A stretch of 64,000 nt of DNA from Algimonas porphyrae (GCF_041429795.1 NZ_CP163424.1:2730001-2794000); one strand, 5' to 3'. Positions 36,139-45,483 are shown, counted from the stretch's first letter. Numbers and translations are program-made. Notes: a model not told the origin generated them from the letters alone.

Positions 36139-37545
36139 TTACGGGAGTGATGCGCCCAGTTTGAACCCGTCAATATAGTTAGGCGGCAGATAGAGTGGGC
36201 GCTCATCATAGACGGTCGTCTGGTCGATCCGCTGATCATAGCTAACATCCCGTATGAACAGGGTCAGACCGTCAAAACGGGCGGCCTCCAACCGGTCATA
36301 GGGAATGAACAGGGTCAGCCTGTCCTCGCGTGCACAATCCCGGACCGACGAAACCACAACGCCGTCGCGCGGCCGATCGCTCGGAAACATGTCATAGCGC
36401 TCCGGTACGGACGTGCTGGGTTCGCGACTTGGTCTGGGCTTGCTGACAGGCGGCGCGGGCCGAGGTTTAGCGGGCTGCGGCGTTACGCGCGGACTGGGGA
36501 CACGCGGATTGGACGTGCGGGGACTGGGAATGCGGGGCGTCGTCACGCGGGGGCTTGGCGCACGCGGGCTGGGCACAGTGACGCGGTCTCTGCGGTCTCG
36601 GTCGCGCCGCGACGAACGGTCGCTGCGGCCTGGAACGAGCGTCTCGGGCAGGACATCGCGGGATCGATCCGTCCGGTCGCTACGCCGGGGTCGGCGAGGC
36701 CGATCCGGCTGTACATCACGCGTGCGATCCTTGGCCCCGGCGGGTCGGCCATTGATATAATGATCGACGCGGCTGCGCGGCAGGTCCTGTCCGGGAACGA
36801 TCCGGGCGGTTCCCCGCGGTACGAAATTATTGGATGGCACCTGAGTCCGGTCCCACCGCCGGGTCGGACGCCGGCGCTCGCGCCGCTCCGGGCGGTAACG
36901 CCGCGGATGCCCGGTATGATGGGGGCCCTGGTAACGCCTGTGCCAGCCATCGGAGCGCCCGCCCCAATAGGAGAAATCAAACAGGCTGTGACCGAAATAG
37001 GTCGGACGCGGGCGGTAAAGCCCACCATAGCCCGGATAATAGTAACGATCATAATGATAGACGGTTTCCGTCACGCGAGACGAGCATTCCAGCTCGCGAC
37101 TATCGCTCAGCACGATGGGAACCGGATCCCCGTTCAGGAACACGGCGTCGCGCGTGCGACCGATATCCCTGTCGCCATAATCCGTATAGTATAGTTGCAC
37201 CTCCAGCAGGACACCGTCCTGCAGGCGTATACCATTCAGATCACGGACACCGTCCGTCGTGCGCAAATAGGCCTGTCCGGCCAAGTCCTCATCCTGTTCA
37301 AACGGATCGAATGTCGGGCCGACCGCCTCGGGCGCTCCGGTCCGGCGATTATATTCGGTCGTCACATCCTGCGCGATGATTTCCGGCGACAGGTCTGGGA
37401 AAGCAGGTCCACGCTGATAGGTCGCACTGGATCCGGACGAGCCGGACAGGCTGGATCCGGCCTGATAGCTGGTTTGACCGATCGCCTGTGTGCCCCAGCC
37501 GGAGAGTGTCACGGAAGAAAGCAGAAGGATCGCAAATCGGGTCAT
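36139..37545 (-). CDS. Secreted Pro/Arg-rich repeat protein of unknown function
   Basis: ATG 37545 gives a 468-residue protein with a signal peptide (ILLLSSVTLSGWGTQAIGQ). After a short acidic globular segment (residues ~45-145) comes a Tyr/Arg/Gly-rich part (HYDRYYYPGYGGLYRPRPTY), then an Arg/Asp-rich stretch, then short repeats of the type PRxPSPRxTxPR (residues ~350-400), and a final 80-residue folded-looking domain with Cys (SVRDCAREDRLTLFIPYDRL). The very basic repeat tract would bind polyanions. No family recognised. Its neighbours are PHA genes, but a secreted role argues against it being a granule protein. Confidence 0.7.
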   Translation of the reverse strand: MTRFAILLLSSVTLSGWGTQAIGQTSYQAGSSLSGSSGSSATYQRGPAFPDLSPEIIAQDVTTEYNRRTGAPEAVGPTFDPFEQDEDLAGQAYLRTTDGVRDLNGIRLQDGVLLEVQLYYTDYGDRDIGRTRDAVFLNGDPVPIVLSDSRELECSSRVTETVYHYDRYYYPGYGGLYRPRPTYFGHSLFDFSYWGGRSDGWHRRYQGPHHTGHPRRYRPERRERRRPTRRWDRTQVPSNNFVPRGTARIVPGQDLPRSRVDHYINGRPAGAKDRTRDVQPDRPRRPRRSDRTDRSRDVLPETLVPGRSDRSSRRDRDRRDRVTVPSPRAPSPRVTTPRIPSPRTSNPRVPSPRVTPQPAKPRPAPPVSKPRPSREPSTSVPERYDMFPSDRPRDGVVVSSVRDCAREDRLTLFIPYDRLEAARFDGLTLFIRDVSYDQRIDQTTVYDERPLYLPPNYIDGFKLGASLP

Positions 37546-37603
37546 GCCTGTCCCATAGCGAACTGCCCTTGAGGTCTGAGTGAGCGCAGCGTTCATCTGA
37601 CGT

Positions 37604-38257
37604 TCATCGCAAGCTGTCCGGCTCGGCTTCGCGCAACAGGTCGGCAAAGCCTTCCCCATGCGCCCAGTAAGGCGCGATCATGGACAGGCTTTGATAGACA
37701 CCGCGGTCGATCAGGGCCTTCGTGGGGGCGTTTTCAGGTCCCGGGCCTTCGCGGAGCTGGTGATATTGCAGCCAGAACGTAAAATGCTGTGACAGCCGGG
37801 CAGACAGCGCCGCCTTTTCGCCCTCGCCAAAATGCAGATGCCCGCCCTCTTCGAGATCGGACAGAAGCGAGAAGGCGGTTCGTTCCTTCAGCGCCAGCAA
37901 ACGGGAAAAGGGCATGGCCAGTTCCGGCACCCGATCGATCAGCGTTGCCGGGTTACGGTAGAAAAATCGGAAGTCCCATATCTCCTCGAAGATGATGTAG
38001 AGATAAACCCAGTTATCCTGCAGGGCGAGCGGTTCATTGATCGGCGCCGATAACACCTGACGCAATTCGATTTCGAAATCCGCAAACAGCTCGCGGATGA
38101 TCGGGTCCTTGCCTTTGTAATGGTAATAGAGATTACCGGGTGAAATCCCGATCACAGAGGCCAGATCGACAGAGCTGACAGCGTGCTCGCCCTCATTATT
38201 GAAGAGCGCCTGCGCCGTCCGCAGGATCGTATCCTTGGTCTTGGAGCGTTCCGTCAC
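37604..38257 (-). CDS. phaD: TetR-family regulator, PhaD-like
   Basis: GTG start at 38257; 217 residues. The N-terminal HTH is LASVIGISPGNLYYHYKGKD, close to the GISPGNLYYHF of Pseudomonas PhaD, and the rest is helical (LFADFEIELRQVL; WLQYHQLREG). PhaD controls expression of mcl-PHA genes in Pseudomonas by sensing an acyl-CoA-type ligand. Its place at the end of a phasin-phaC-phaZ-phaF-like run supports the same role. Symbol is by homology and context. Confidence 0.72.
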   Translation of the reverse strand: MTERSKTKDTILRTAQALFNNEGEHAVSSVDLASVIGISPGNLYYHYKGKDPIIRELFADFEIELRQVLSAPINEPLALQDNWVYLYIIFEEIWDFRFFYRNPATLIDRVPELAMPFSRLLALKERTAFSLLSDLEEGGHLHFGEGEKAALSARLSQHFTFWLQYHQLREGPGPENAPTKALIDRGVYQSLSMIAPYWAHGEGFADLLREAEPDSLR

Positions 38258-38302
38258 GCGCCCAAACTAGCACAAATCACAATAATTGCGTGGCCTTGTC
38301 GT

Positions 38303-38863
38303 CTATTTTTTTGACGTCGTTGTTTTTGCCGCTGCTTTCTTGGTCGCCGGTTTCTTGACTGCAGTTTTCTTGGCTGTGGTTTTCTTGGCGGTCTTCTTCG
38401 GAGCAGCCTTCTTGGCAGGCGCTTTGCGCGTGCGGGTCGTGGTTGTCTTTGTCGGGGTAGCGCGCTTGGTGGTGGCGGTCTGTTTGATCAGCAGGTCGAG
38501 CTTGGCTTCCATCGCCGCCAGACGCGCTTCCAGCGCATCGACCCGGTCCTCCTGAGAGCCGGAAAGCCGGTCCCGCATCGCCTGAATGCGTTCGTCAATA
38601 GCCAGGTTGGACTGGAGTTCCGAGCCGAGACCTGACGCTTTCCCGGCCAGTTCCGCCCCCTTGATCTTGGCCGCCGTCTCTAGCTGTTCGCCTTTTTCCG
38701 CGAGTGTTTCGAAGACATCGGATGTCTTGCCCGACAACTCGCCGGAAAGCCCGCGGATCGCGTCACGCCCGTCTTCGAAAGCCTTGCCATAGGCCCCGAT
38801 GCCCGCCAGCCAGATTCGCCGGGCCATGTCGGTCGTTTTCTTGCTCTGCTTGTCATCGGCCAT
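38303..38863 (-). CDS. phaF: PhaF-like phasin with histone-like Lys/Ala tail
   Basis: The 186-residue protein begins with a phasin-type amphipathic helix (MARRIWLAGIGAYGKAFEDG; SGKTSDVFETLAEKGEQLE), then a coiled-coil (RVDALEARLAAMEAKLDLLI), then a 60-residue tail of KKAAPKKTAKKTTAKKT type repeats. In Pseudomonas PhaF the N-terminal part binds PHA granules and the histone-like tail binds DNA, distributing granules at cell division. GGAG is 7 bases before the ATG. Confidence 0.85.
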   Translation of the reverse strand: MADDKQSKKTTDMARRIWLAGIGAYGKAFEDGRDAIRGLSGELSGKTSDVFETLAEKGEQLETAAKIKGAELAGKASGLGSELQSNLAIDERIQAMRDRLSGSQEDRVDALEARLAAMEAKLDLLIKQTATTKRATPTKTTTTRTRKAPAKKAAPKKTAKKTTAKKTAVKKPATKKAAAKTTTSKK

Positions 38864-38893
38864 GATCGGACTCCGTTGCTGGTATGGGAACTG

Positions 38894-39802
38894 TTAAGCC
38901 TTGGCGCGAAACCTGTCATTGGCATGTACGAAGCTGGCGGCCACGGAGGGCACTTCGACAGGCTCGGCATGCGGAATCGGCATTTCAGGTTCGCCGAAGA
39001 AATCACGGATAATGTCGACCGTTTCCTCGCGCCGCGTCAGCAGGAAGAGATGGCCCGCGCCTTCGATCACTTCGAGTCGGGAACGGCGATAGATCGCATC
39101 CAGAATACGGCCATTGATGACCGGCACGATGTGATCATTGCCGCCCATGATGATGAGCGTCCGCGCGCGAATACGCCGCGCAAACGGCAAGGAAGACCAG
39201 CCCATCATCGCACCGAGCTGGAACAGATAGCCCTTGATGGAAGGCGGCACCATATTGACGGAAAACTCATCCGACTTGCTGGCCGCATCGCCATAGAGCG
39301 TCTCGAAATTCTTTTTCAGGAAGTCCCGGTCCATATAGCGGCGCGGGCTGGCCATCTTGGACAGCGCCTTCGGATTGCCGGGTACCATGGTCCAGCCGGG
39401 CGAGGTTGCGCACAGGATCAGGCGGCGCGTCATCGACTTGTTCTGCCACGCAAATTGCTGCGCCGGTCCGCCGCCCCAGGATACGCCCAGCACATCGACA
39501 CGGTGATAGCCATTATCGCGCAGGATCTGTTTTGCCGCCTTCGCCACCCACCAAGGGCGGTAGGGAATGGTCGGATCGGGCGATCCACCGACACCCGGCA
39601 TATCGAAAGTGATGATGTCCCGACCCGTGAATGTGTCGGCGAATAGCTGGGCAATTTCGAGATTGGCCCCGATGCCGTTGAAGAAGAGCAGCGGCGTGCG
39701 CTTGCCAAAACCCTTGTCGACACCAGTCCAGATGGCTGTGCGCAGCTGTTGATTGCCGATCTTCGAAAAGAAGATCCGAGGCAGATTCTGCTGGAAACTC
39801 AT
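38894..39802 (-). CDS. phaZ: Intracellular medium-chain PHA depolymerase
   Basis: A 302-residue alpha/beta hydrolase close to Pseudomonas PhaZ: lipase-like box GVSWGGGPAQQFAW, the segment MVPGNPKALSKMASPRRYMD, and acid/base in GGNDHIVPV and GAGHLFLLT. It breaks stored mcl-PHA into hydroxyacids in the cytoplasm. It follows phaC by 207 bases, with a terminator between, so it may have its own promoter. Confidence 0.88.
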   Translation of the reverse strand: MSFQQNLPRIFFSKIGNQQLRTAIWTGVDKGFGKRTPLLFFNGIGANLEIAQLFADTFTGRDIITFDMPGVGGSPDPTIPYRPWWVAKAAKQILRDNGYHRVDVLGVSWGGGPAQQFAWQNKSMTRRLILCATSPGWTMVPGNPKALSKMASPRRYMDRDFLKKNFETLYGDAASKSDEFSVNMVPPSIKGYLFQLGAMMGWSSLPFARRIRARTLIIMGGNDHIVPVINGRILDAIYRRSRLEVIEGAGHLFLLTRREETVDIIRDFFGEPEMPIPHAEPVEVPSVAASFVHANDRFRAKA

Positions 39803-39950
39803 GAAACGTCTTTCCCGGCGTAAACGCCGAATCCCCTGACAGTCCCTCGAGTCTAGCGCCCGGATCTATCATTCAGTGACGTCAGTAATGGGTTCACGCA
39901 GGTTTGCAAAAGCTTAAATCGCAGTTCCCCACATATGCATTGCCGCATGC

Positions 39951-39976
39951 AAAAACCCCGGCGCGAGGCCGGGGTT
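39951..39976 (-). terminator. Terminator of phaC
   Basis: On the minus strand AACCCCGGC-CTCGC-GCCGGGGTT is followed by a T run. The stem is 9 bp and perfect. It lies about 34 bases past the phaC stop and before phaZ. Confidence 0.88.
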
Positions 39977-40009
39977 GATCGGATCGGACGGATAAGTGCC
40001 CCGCCCGGA

Positions 40010-41689
40010 TCAGGTGAAGACATACTCGCCTGGGGCTTTGGATATGGGCGGATGGGCCTTGTTGCCGAGAGATTTCGGGGCTGCCTTCATCTCGCCGGAA
40101 CGCTCGCCCAGCCAGTCCTTCCAGCGCAGCCACCAGCTTTCGCCGTAACTGTCTGCGCCTTCCAGCCAGCGATCGGCACGCGGTGGAAAGTCCTCATTGA
40201 CGAAATATTGCGCTTTCGGATTACCGGGCGGGTTCAGCAGTGACTGGATATGGCCCGAATTGGACAGCACGAAGGTCGAATCGCCGCCGAACAGGCGCAC
40301 ATTGCGGTAGCAGGCCTTCCACGGCGTAATGTGATCCGTGATGCCGGCGACCATGAAATTGTCCTGCGTGACGGCCGACAGATCGATGATATGATCCATG
40401 AAGACTTCCGTCTTGTCAGGGCGGAAGGACCGCTTCTGAAAGATATCCAGATAGTCAGAATGAAGCTGCGCCGGCAGGTTGGTACTATCATTGTTCCAGA
40501 ACAGAACGTCGAATGGCGGCGGGTTTTCCCCAAGCAGATAGTTATTGACGACATAGTTCCAGATCAGATCGTTCGGACGCATCCAGGCAAAGGACCGCGC
40601 CAGTTCGTCGCCGGCCAGAATACCCTTTTTCTTGGAATGGCGTCGCGCCGCCTCGATCGCCGTATCGGTCACGAACAGACCGATTTCGGAATCGGATTTC
40701 TTGCCGTCCAGTACTGAGACCATCAGGGTAAAGGCGTTAATACGGTCATCGCCTCGCGCCGCCAGTTCCGATAGCATCAGCGCCATGGTCGTGCCGCCGG
40801 AACAGGCGCCGGATACGTTGATTCGCTTGGTCCGGGTGATCTTGCGGACGGCGTCCGTCGCGACGATCAGCTCCTCGACATATTCTTCCAGCCCCCAATG
40901 GGAATGCTGACGGCTCGGATTGCGCCAGGACACGGCGAAAACCTGAAATCCGGCTTTCAGAAGGAAGCGGATCATGGACTTGTTCGGCTCCAGATCGACC
41001 GCATAATATTTGTTGATCTGTGGCGGTATGATCATCAGCGGCGTCTTATGGACGTCATCGGTCTGGGGCTTGTACTGGATCAGCTCCAGCATCTCGGTCT
41101 TGTAGACCACAGCCCCCGGCGTATTGGCGACATTCTCGCCTACCTTGAACGGGCGGCCATCGACCTGGCTCGGCATGCCGCCATTCTTGCGCAGATCTTC
41201 ATAGGCGTTTTTCAGACCGTTCACGAGCGACATGCCGCCAGTCTCGTACAGCTTCTTCATGGCGGCCGGGTTGCCGATCAGCGAGTTGGTCGGCGCGAGC
41301 GTGTCCCCGATCAGATCGGTCACGAATTTGGCGCGCGCCTTGTCGGCCGGATGCATCTGGGAGTCGTTGATCCAGCCATCCAGTTCACGCCGCATGGCCA
41401 GCCAGCTTTGCAGTCCGCGTTTGTAGATCGGGTTCTTCGACCAGGTTTCGTCTTGGAACCGGCGGTCCTTGGGATGGGGAGACAACTCGCTATCACCCTT
41501 GACGATGTCGAACAGTTCCTTGCCGTAAGCGCCAACATGCTTGGCAAATGGTTTGGGCTGACGCGCAATATACCCCGCCATTATACCCAGGGATTTGACC
41601 ACTTCGGACCGGCGGAAGCCAACGAGACTGTTGACCGCAGTGGTGTTTTCAGCCGCCTGTTTTGCGACTTTTTCTTTTTTGATGGCCAT
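40010..41689 (-). CDS. phaC: Class II poly(3-hydroxyalkanoate) synthase
   Basis: Polymerises (R)-3-hydroxyacyl-CoA into PHA. The product is 559 residues, the size typical of Pseudomonas PhaC1. GACSGG holds catalytic Cys, with Asp in GITDHITPW and His in SNSGHIQSLLNPPGNPKA. QINKYYAVDLEPNKSMIRF, SWRNPSRQHSHWGLEEY and RPNDLIWNYVVNNYLLG are class II (mcl) type signs rather than the class I (scl) form usual in alphaproteobacteria. AT-rich spacer and a strong terminator separate it from the upstream phasin gene. Substrate range of C6-C14 is inferred from the class. Confidence 0.93.
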   Translation of the reverse strand: MAIKKEKVAKQAAENTTAVNSLVGFRRSEVVKSLGIMAGYIARQPKPFAKHVGAYGKELFDIVKGDSELSPHPKDRRFQDETWSKNPIYKRGLQSWLAMRRELDGWINDSQMHPADKARAKFVTDLIGDTLAPTNSLIGNPAAMKKLYETGGMSLVNGLKNAYEDLRKNGGMPSQVDGRPFKVGENVANTPGAVVYKTEMLELIQYKPQTDDVHKTPLMIIPPQINKYYAVDLEPNKSMIRFLLKAGFQVFAVSWRNPSRQHSHWGLEEYVEELIVATDAVRKITRTKRINVSGACSGGTTMALMLSELAARGDDRINAFTLMVSVLDGKKSDSEIGLFVTDTAIEAARRHSKKKGILAGDELARSFAWMRPNDLIWNYVVNNYLLGENPPPFDVLFWNNDSTNLPAQLHSDYLDIFQKRSFRPDKTEVFMDHIIDLSAVTQDNFMVAGITDHITPWKACYRNVRLFGGDSTFVLSNSGHIQSLLNPPGNPKAQYFVNEDFPPRADRWLEGADSYGESWWLRWKDWLGERSGEMKAAPKSLGNKAHPPISKAPGEYVFT

Positions 41690-41806
41690 TAAAGCGTCTC
41701 TCCCAATAATCCCGATAATCCGTTCTTAGCTTGAGATAACGGGCGAGACAAACAAGCGTTGCCAATCTTCATCAGATTCGCGTCGACCCAGCCACGCATC
41801 GCGCAT

Positions 41807-41839
41807 AAAAAACGGCCCATGCAGGGGGTGCATGGGCCG
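41807..41839 (-). terminator. Terminator of the phasin gene upstream of phaC
   Basis: On the minus strand CGGCCCATGCA and TGCATGGGCCG form a perfect 11-bp stem around CCCCC, followed by six T residues, about 90 bases past the phasin stop. Confidence 0.92.
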
Positions 41840-41928
41840 CAATATGACGTCGGACAGGTCGCATTTCCTAGGGAAATGGGGAGAGAGGAAGCGACGACCC
41901 GCCTCGGTCGGAGGACTTGAAGTCGGCC

Positions 41929-42357
41929 TTAAGCGGCTTTCTTCTCAGTCGTCGTTTCGGTTTTCACCGTCTTGCGTGGTGCAGCTGCTTTCTTGGAAAG
42001 CGCAGCAATCTTCTTGTTCAGAGCTGCAACTTCGGCTTCCAGCTCTTCGACACGGTTGTCACGGCCACCGAAAGGAACGACGTTCTTGACGGTTTCCATG
42101 CTGTTTTCGACCATGTCGGTCGCTTTGGCGCGTGTGTCTTTGGTCAGCTCGAGGCCTTGAGCTTCCAGCTTTTCGCCTTTTTTGACGAGCGTTTCAAACA
42201 GCTCACCGGATGCGGCTTTCAGCTGGTCGGCGCGGAATTGAGCGCGCTCATAGGCCAGACCGTACAGGCCGACATAAGCAAGCGAAGCTTTGCGCAGGTT
42301 GGACACGTCAGCTTTTTTGGCTGTTTTGGTTTTCTTGGATGTTTTGGCTTTGGCCAT
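41929..42357 (-). CDS. PhaI-like granule-associated phasin
   Basis: A 142-residue Ala/Lys-rich protein. A basic start is followed by an amphipathic helix with LAYVGLYGLAYERAQFRADQ and SGELFETLVKKGEKLE, matching the phasin N-terminal domain also seen in the PhaF-like protein, and a heptad coiled-coil (VEELEAEVAALNKKIAALSK). It lacks a long histone-like tail, as does Pseudomonas PhaI. AGGA lies 8 bases before the ATG. Coats PHA granules. Shares its fold and repeats with the phasin at 38303. Confidence 0.85.
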   Translation of the reverse strand: MAKAKTSKKTKTAKKADVSNLRKASLAYVGLYGLAYERAQFRADQLKAASGELFETLVKKGEKLEAQGLELTKDTRAKATDMVENSMETVKNVVPFGGRDNRVEELEAEVAALNKKIAALSKKAAAPRKTVKTETTTEKKAA

Positions 42358-42469
42358 GATGGTGATCCTTTCTAGGGTCTCTATTCGTTCGGGCCGCAGC
42401 GATCATTCGCGCGGCTTCGTTCATGAGACCTAGATAGGGCGAAAGATTAGAAAGCGCGTCCTAAACGCA

Positions 42470-42495
42470 AAACCCCGGCCTGAACCGGGGTTTTG
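42470..42495. terminator. Bidirectional terminator downstream of the four-helix membrane protein gene
   Basis: AAAACCCCGG and CCGGGGTTTT form a perfect 10-bp stem around CCTGAA. On the minus strand it ends the gene at 42519-42944, 24 bases past its stop. Confidence 0.85.
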
Positions 42496-42518
42496 TGTCG
42501 TTTTACCGCAATATACGT

Positions 42519-42944
42519 CTATCGGAGTGTGCCCTTGGCGCTTTCCCGGCGCGAGAACCAGATCTGCACAACCCCGATAATCACGACCACCACGGGCATC
42601 ACCCAATAGGTGGAGCCTGTGAGCTGCTGCAGGGCAGCATCGGTGAAATTGGGAATGAAGCAGATGATCGCCGCCACGAGCGACAGCATGAAGAGCGGCA
42701 CGCACCATTTGCGCCGCAGCAGGAGCAGAAGTGACGCCAGAAGGCCGGACCAGACGGCCAGCGCATAGAATGCCGTCGCCCATGTCGGGTAAAGCGCCCG
42801 CGCCGCCAGCATGTCCTCGCCATAGCGTTCGAGATAGACGGCATCGGATGCGCGCATATCGACGAGATAGACGTAACAGCCGAACGCGTTCCAGATCAGA
42901 AACAATGCCCCGACCACCCAGAACCAGACTGGTAATTTCTTCAT
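42519..42944 (-). CDS. Four-helix inner-membrane protein of unknown function
   Basis: ATG 42944 (MKKLPVWFWVVGALFLIWNA), with GGGGGA 7 bases upstream, gives 141 residues. Four hydrophobic helices are visible, with a charged loop (DMRASDAVYLERYGEDML) after the first. Family is not certain. It lies between the PHA cluster and the PhyH gene and is independently terminated. Confidence 0.7.
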   Translation of the reverse strand: MKKLPVWFWVVGALFLIWNAFGCYVYLVDMRASDAVYLERYGEDMLAARALYPTWATAFYALAVWSGLLASLLLLLRRKWCVPLFMLSLVAAIICFIPNFTDAALQQLTGSTYWVMPVVVVIIGVVQIWFSRRESAKGTLR

Positions 42945-43079
42945 ATCAAGTCCCCCTGTTTTGCCGGAGATTGCCAAAATGTCGCAGCCCTGTCGAGTCA
43001 GGAGAAAGATACTGACCGGATCCGTCCCAAAATATGGTCACTGACACGCGATACCACATCGATTAGATCTGCGCCTAGA

Positions 43080-43871
43080 ATGACGCTGCAAGACAATAAG
43101 AATGCGCTCGATCGACGGGGTCTCACCCGGATGGACGCTTTCCTGCCCCAGTCGGATGTTCGTCTCGCGCGGGAGCTGATTCTCGGGCTCGCGTCAGATC
43201 ATGGCCTTTATTCGTCCAGCGGCTGGGCGCATTCAGACAGCCGGTTCGGTGTCGACAAGTCGTTTCGTGACGCTCTCAAGGCGCTGAATGCATCAGATCA
43301 CTTTCCTGATTTCATCAGCAAGACGCTGCTCGAAATTGCGGCAGAGCTTGTGGGAGAGACCGTCACGCCTCTGCCACCGGGACAGCAGATCCTTTTCTCG
43401 TTGCCGGACAGCCCGACCTGGTCTGTGCCGCATAACGTCTGGCACGTCGATGTGCCGAGACTGGGCGCGCTCGGGCAACCCGGCCTTCAGATGTTCACAT
43501 TTCTGGATGATGTCGAACCACGCGGGGGCGGCACACTTGTGCTCGCCGGATCTCACCGACTACTCAATACATCCCGATCGCTGCGGTCGAAAGACTTGAA
43601 GCGTGCATTGGCGAAAGCGGATTATTTTCGTCGGCTGTTTGACGGCGGTCGACCTCCGATAACGGATCTGAACGAGACGGCCGGCGCGGTTGCAGATGTC
43701 GACCTGGAGGTTGTGGAGCTGACAGGACAGGCAGGCGACATCTATCTGATGGACCTTCGCACACTTCACGCCCCCGCGCCCAATGCCGCGAAAACAGCTC
43801 GCATAATGCTGACTTGTCGGCTGCCGCGTACATGCGTTGCGCCCGCCCTGGTCGACCAGTCGCTGCTCTAA
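43080..43871 (+). CDS. Phytanoyl-CoA dioxygenase (PhyH)-like Fe(II)/2-oxoglutarate oxygenase
   Basis: A 263-residue double-stranded beta-helix enzyme. The iron ligands HxD are in NVWHVDVPRLG and distal His in LRTLHAPAPN, with the 2-oxoglutarate Arg in ARIMLTCR. LDDVEPRGGGTLVLAGSHRL is a PhyH-family segment. It hydroxylates a small molecule; the substrate is unknown. It converges on sucB and the two share the intergenic terminator. Confidence 0.85.
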   Translation: MTLQDNKNALDRRGLTRMDAFLPQSDVRLARELILGLASDHGLYSSSGWAHSDSRFGVDKSFRDALKALNASDHFPDFISKTLLEIAAELVGETVTPLPPGQQILFSLPDSPTWSVPHNVWHVDVPRLGALGQPGLQMFTFLDDVEPRGGGTLVLAGSHRLLNTSRSLRSKDLKRALAKADYFRRLFDGGRPPITDLNETAGAVADVDLEVVELTGQAGDIYLMDLRTLHAPAPNAAKTARIMLTCRLPRTCVAPALVDQSLL

Positions 43872-43875
43872 TGAG

Positions 43876-43897
43876 AAAACCCGGCGCGAGGGCCGGG
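43876..43897 (-). terminator. Terminator of the sucA-sucB operon
   Basis: On the minus strand GCCCGGC-CCTCGC-GCCGGG is followed by TTTT, 8 bases past the sucB stop. Confidence 0.82.
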
Positions 43898-43905
43898 CTG
43901 ATGCG

Positions 43906-45483
43906 TTAGAGGTCGAGGAGGAGACGTTCCGGGTCTTCCAGGCATTCCTTGACACGGACCAGGAAGGTCACCGCCCCTTTGCCGTCGACAATCCTGTGAT
44001 CATAGGATAGCGCCAGATACATCATCGGGCGGATGACGATTTCGTCGTTCACGACAACGGGACGCTTTTCGATCTTGTGCATGCCGAGAATGCCGGACTG
44101 TGGCGGATTGAGAATAGGCGAGCTCATCAGGGAGCCATAGACACCGCCATTGGAGATGGTGAAGGTGCCGCCGCGCATATCGTCCATGGACAGATTGCCG
44201 TCGCGCGCTTTCGCGCCGAGTGCGCCAATGCCTTTTTCAATGCCGCCGAGCGTCAGCGTATCGGCATCGCGCAGAACCGGCACGACCAGGCCCTTTGGCG
44301 TGCCAACCGCAATGCTGATATCGTAGAAATTCTTGTAGATGACGTCCTGGCCGTCAATTTCGGCATTGACCTCAGGCACTTCCTTCAGCGCTTGGACACA
44401 GGCCTTCACGAAGAAGGACATGAAGCCCAGCTTCACGCCATGCTTCTGCAGGAAAACTTCCTTATATTTCGAACGCAGCGCCATGATTTCCGACATGTCG
44501 GCTTCATTATAGGTCGTCAGCATGGCCGCCGTGTTCTGGGCGTCCTTCAGACGCCGGGCGATGGTCTGACGCATGCGCGACATGCGGACGCGTTCCTCGC
44601 GCTCACCCGTCTCACGCGGCGTTGCCGGAGCGGACGGCGCAGCAGGCGCTGGCGCTGAAACGGCTGGTGTAATTGCTGGCGCAGCGGATTTTTTCGCCGT
44701 TCCCGCCTCAAGAGCCTGGGCCGCATCGGCTTTCAGAATGCGGCCATCCTTGCCCGTGCCCTTGATCTTCGATGCGTCCAGATCGTTTTCCCGGATGATC
44801 TTCGCAGCCGCTGGCATGACACGCACATCATTGGGGACCGTATCAACATTGGTCCCGGGAACACCAGCCAGACCGCCGCCTTCATCTCCATTGGCCGAAG
44901 CCTCCGGTCCCGGCAGATCGCCCGACCCAGTGCTTTCACCCATGCGCGCCAGTGTCTGGCCGATGGTGGCGATATCGCCTTCTGAGACAAGGATTTCCGT
45001 CAGCACACCTGCGCGCGGAGCCACCAGCTCCTGCGCAGCCTTGTCGGTTTCCAGTTCGACGATCGGTTCGTCCTTGGCAACGCTGTCCCCGACAGCTTTC
45101 ATCCAGCTGGCAACGGTGACTTCGGATACGCTTTCGCCGACATTAGGCACATTGATATCGAGCGATGAGCCGGAGCTCTCACCGGACGATGCGCTTTGGG
45201 TCTGCGCCTTGACCTCTGCATCCCCCTTGGCCGCCGGCGCTTCGCCCGCGCCGGATCCCATGGTTGCGATCAGCGTGCCGACAGCGACCGTTTCGCCTTC
45301 CGCCACATGTATTTCGGACAGGACACCATCTTCCGGCGCGACCAGTTCCTGGCTCGCCTTGTCGGTTTCGATTTCGACGATCGGGTCGTCCTTCTTCACC
45401 GTATCGCCGGCCTGCTTCATCCAGCTGGCAATCGTCACTTCGGCAACGCTTTCGCCGACATTGGGTATGGTGATATCAGTCAT
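43906..45483 (-). CDS. sucB: 2-oxoglutarate dehydrogenase E2 (dihydrolipoyl succinyltransferase) with two lipoyl domains
   Basis: E2 core of 2-oxoglutarate dehydrogenase. ATG 45483 gives 525 residues. Two near-identical lipoyl domains occupy residues ~1-76 and ~108-180, with lipoyl Lys42 and Lys148 in ETDKAS and ETDKAA. A Pro/Ala linker leads to the peripheral-subunit-binding domain ([16 protein letters not shown]) and the catalytic domain ending with [13 protein letters not shown]. coli SucB has one lipoyl domain and ~405 residues, so this has a duplicated one. Follows sucA by 92 bases in the same transcript. Confidence 0.95.
   Translation of the reverse strand: MTDITIPNVGESVAEVTIASWMKQAGDTVKKDDPIVEIETDKASQELVAPEDGVLSEIHVAEGETVAVGTLIATMGSGAGEAPAAKGDAEVKAQTQSASSGESSGSSLDINVPNVGESVSEVTVASWMKAVGDSVAKDEPIVELETDKAAQELVAPRAGVLTEILVSEGDIATIGQTLARMGESTGSGDLPGPEASANGDEGGGLAGVPGTNVDTVPNDVRVMPAAAKIIRENDLDASKIKGTGKDGRILKADAAQALEAGTAKKSAAPAITPAVSAPAPAAPSAPATPRETGEREERVRMSRMRQTIARRLKDAQNTAAMLTTYNEADMSEIMALRSKYKEVFLQKHGVKLGFMSFFVKACVQALKEVPEVNAEIDGQDVIYKNFYDISIAVGTPKGLVVPVLRDADTLTLGGIEKGIGALGAKARDGNLSMDDMRGGTFTISNGGVYGSLMSSPILNPPQSGILGMHKIEKRPVVVNDEIVIRPMMYLALSYDHRIVDGKGAVTFLVRVKECLEDPERLLLDL

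Noticed and set aside
36400-36760. Repetitive DNA that could look like a CRISPR or minisatellite
   Set aside because: The repeats follow codon phase and encode PR/SP repeats; there are no equal spacers and no cas genes.
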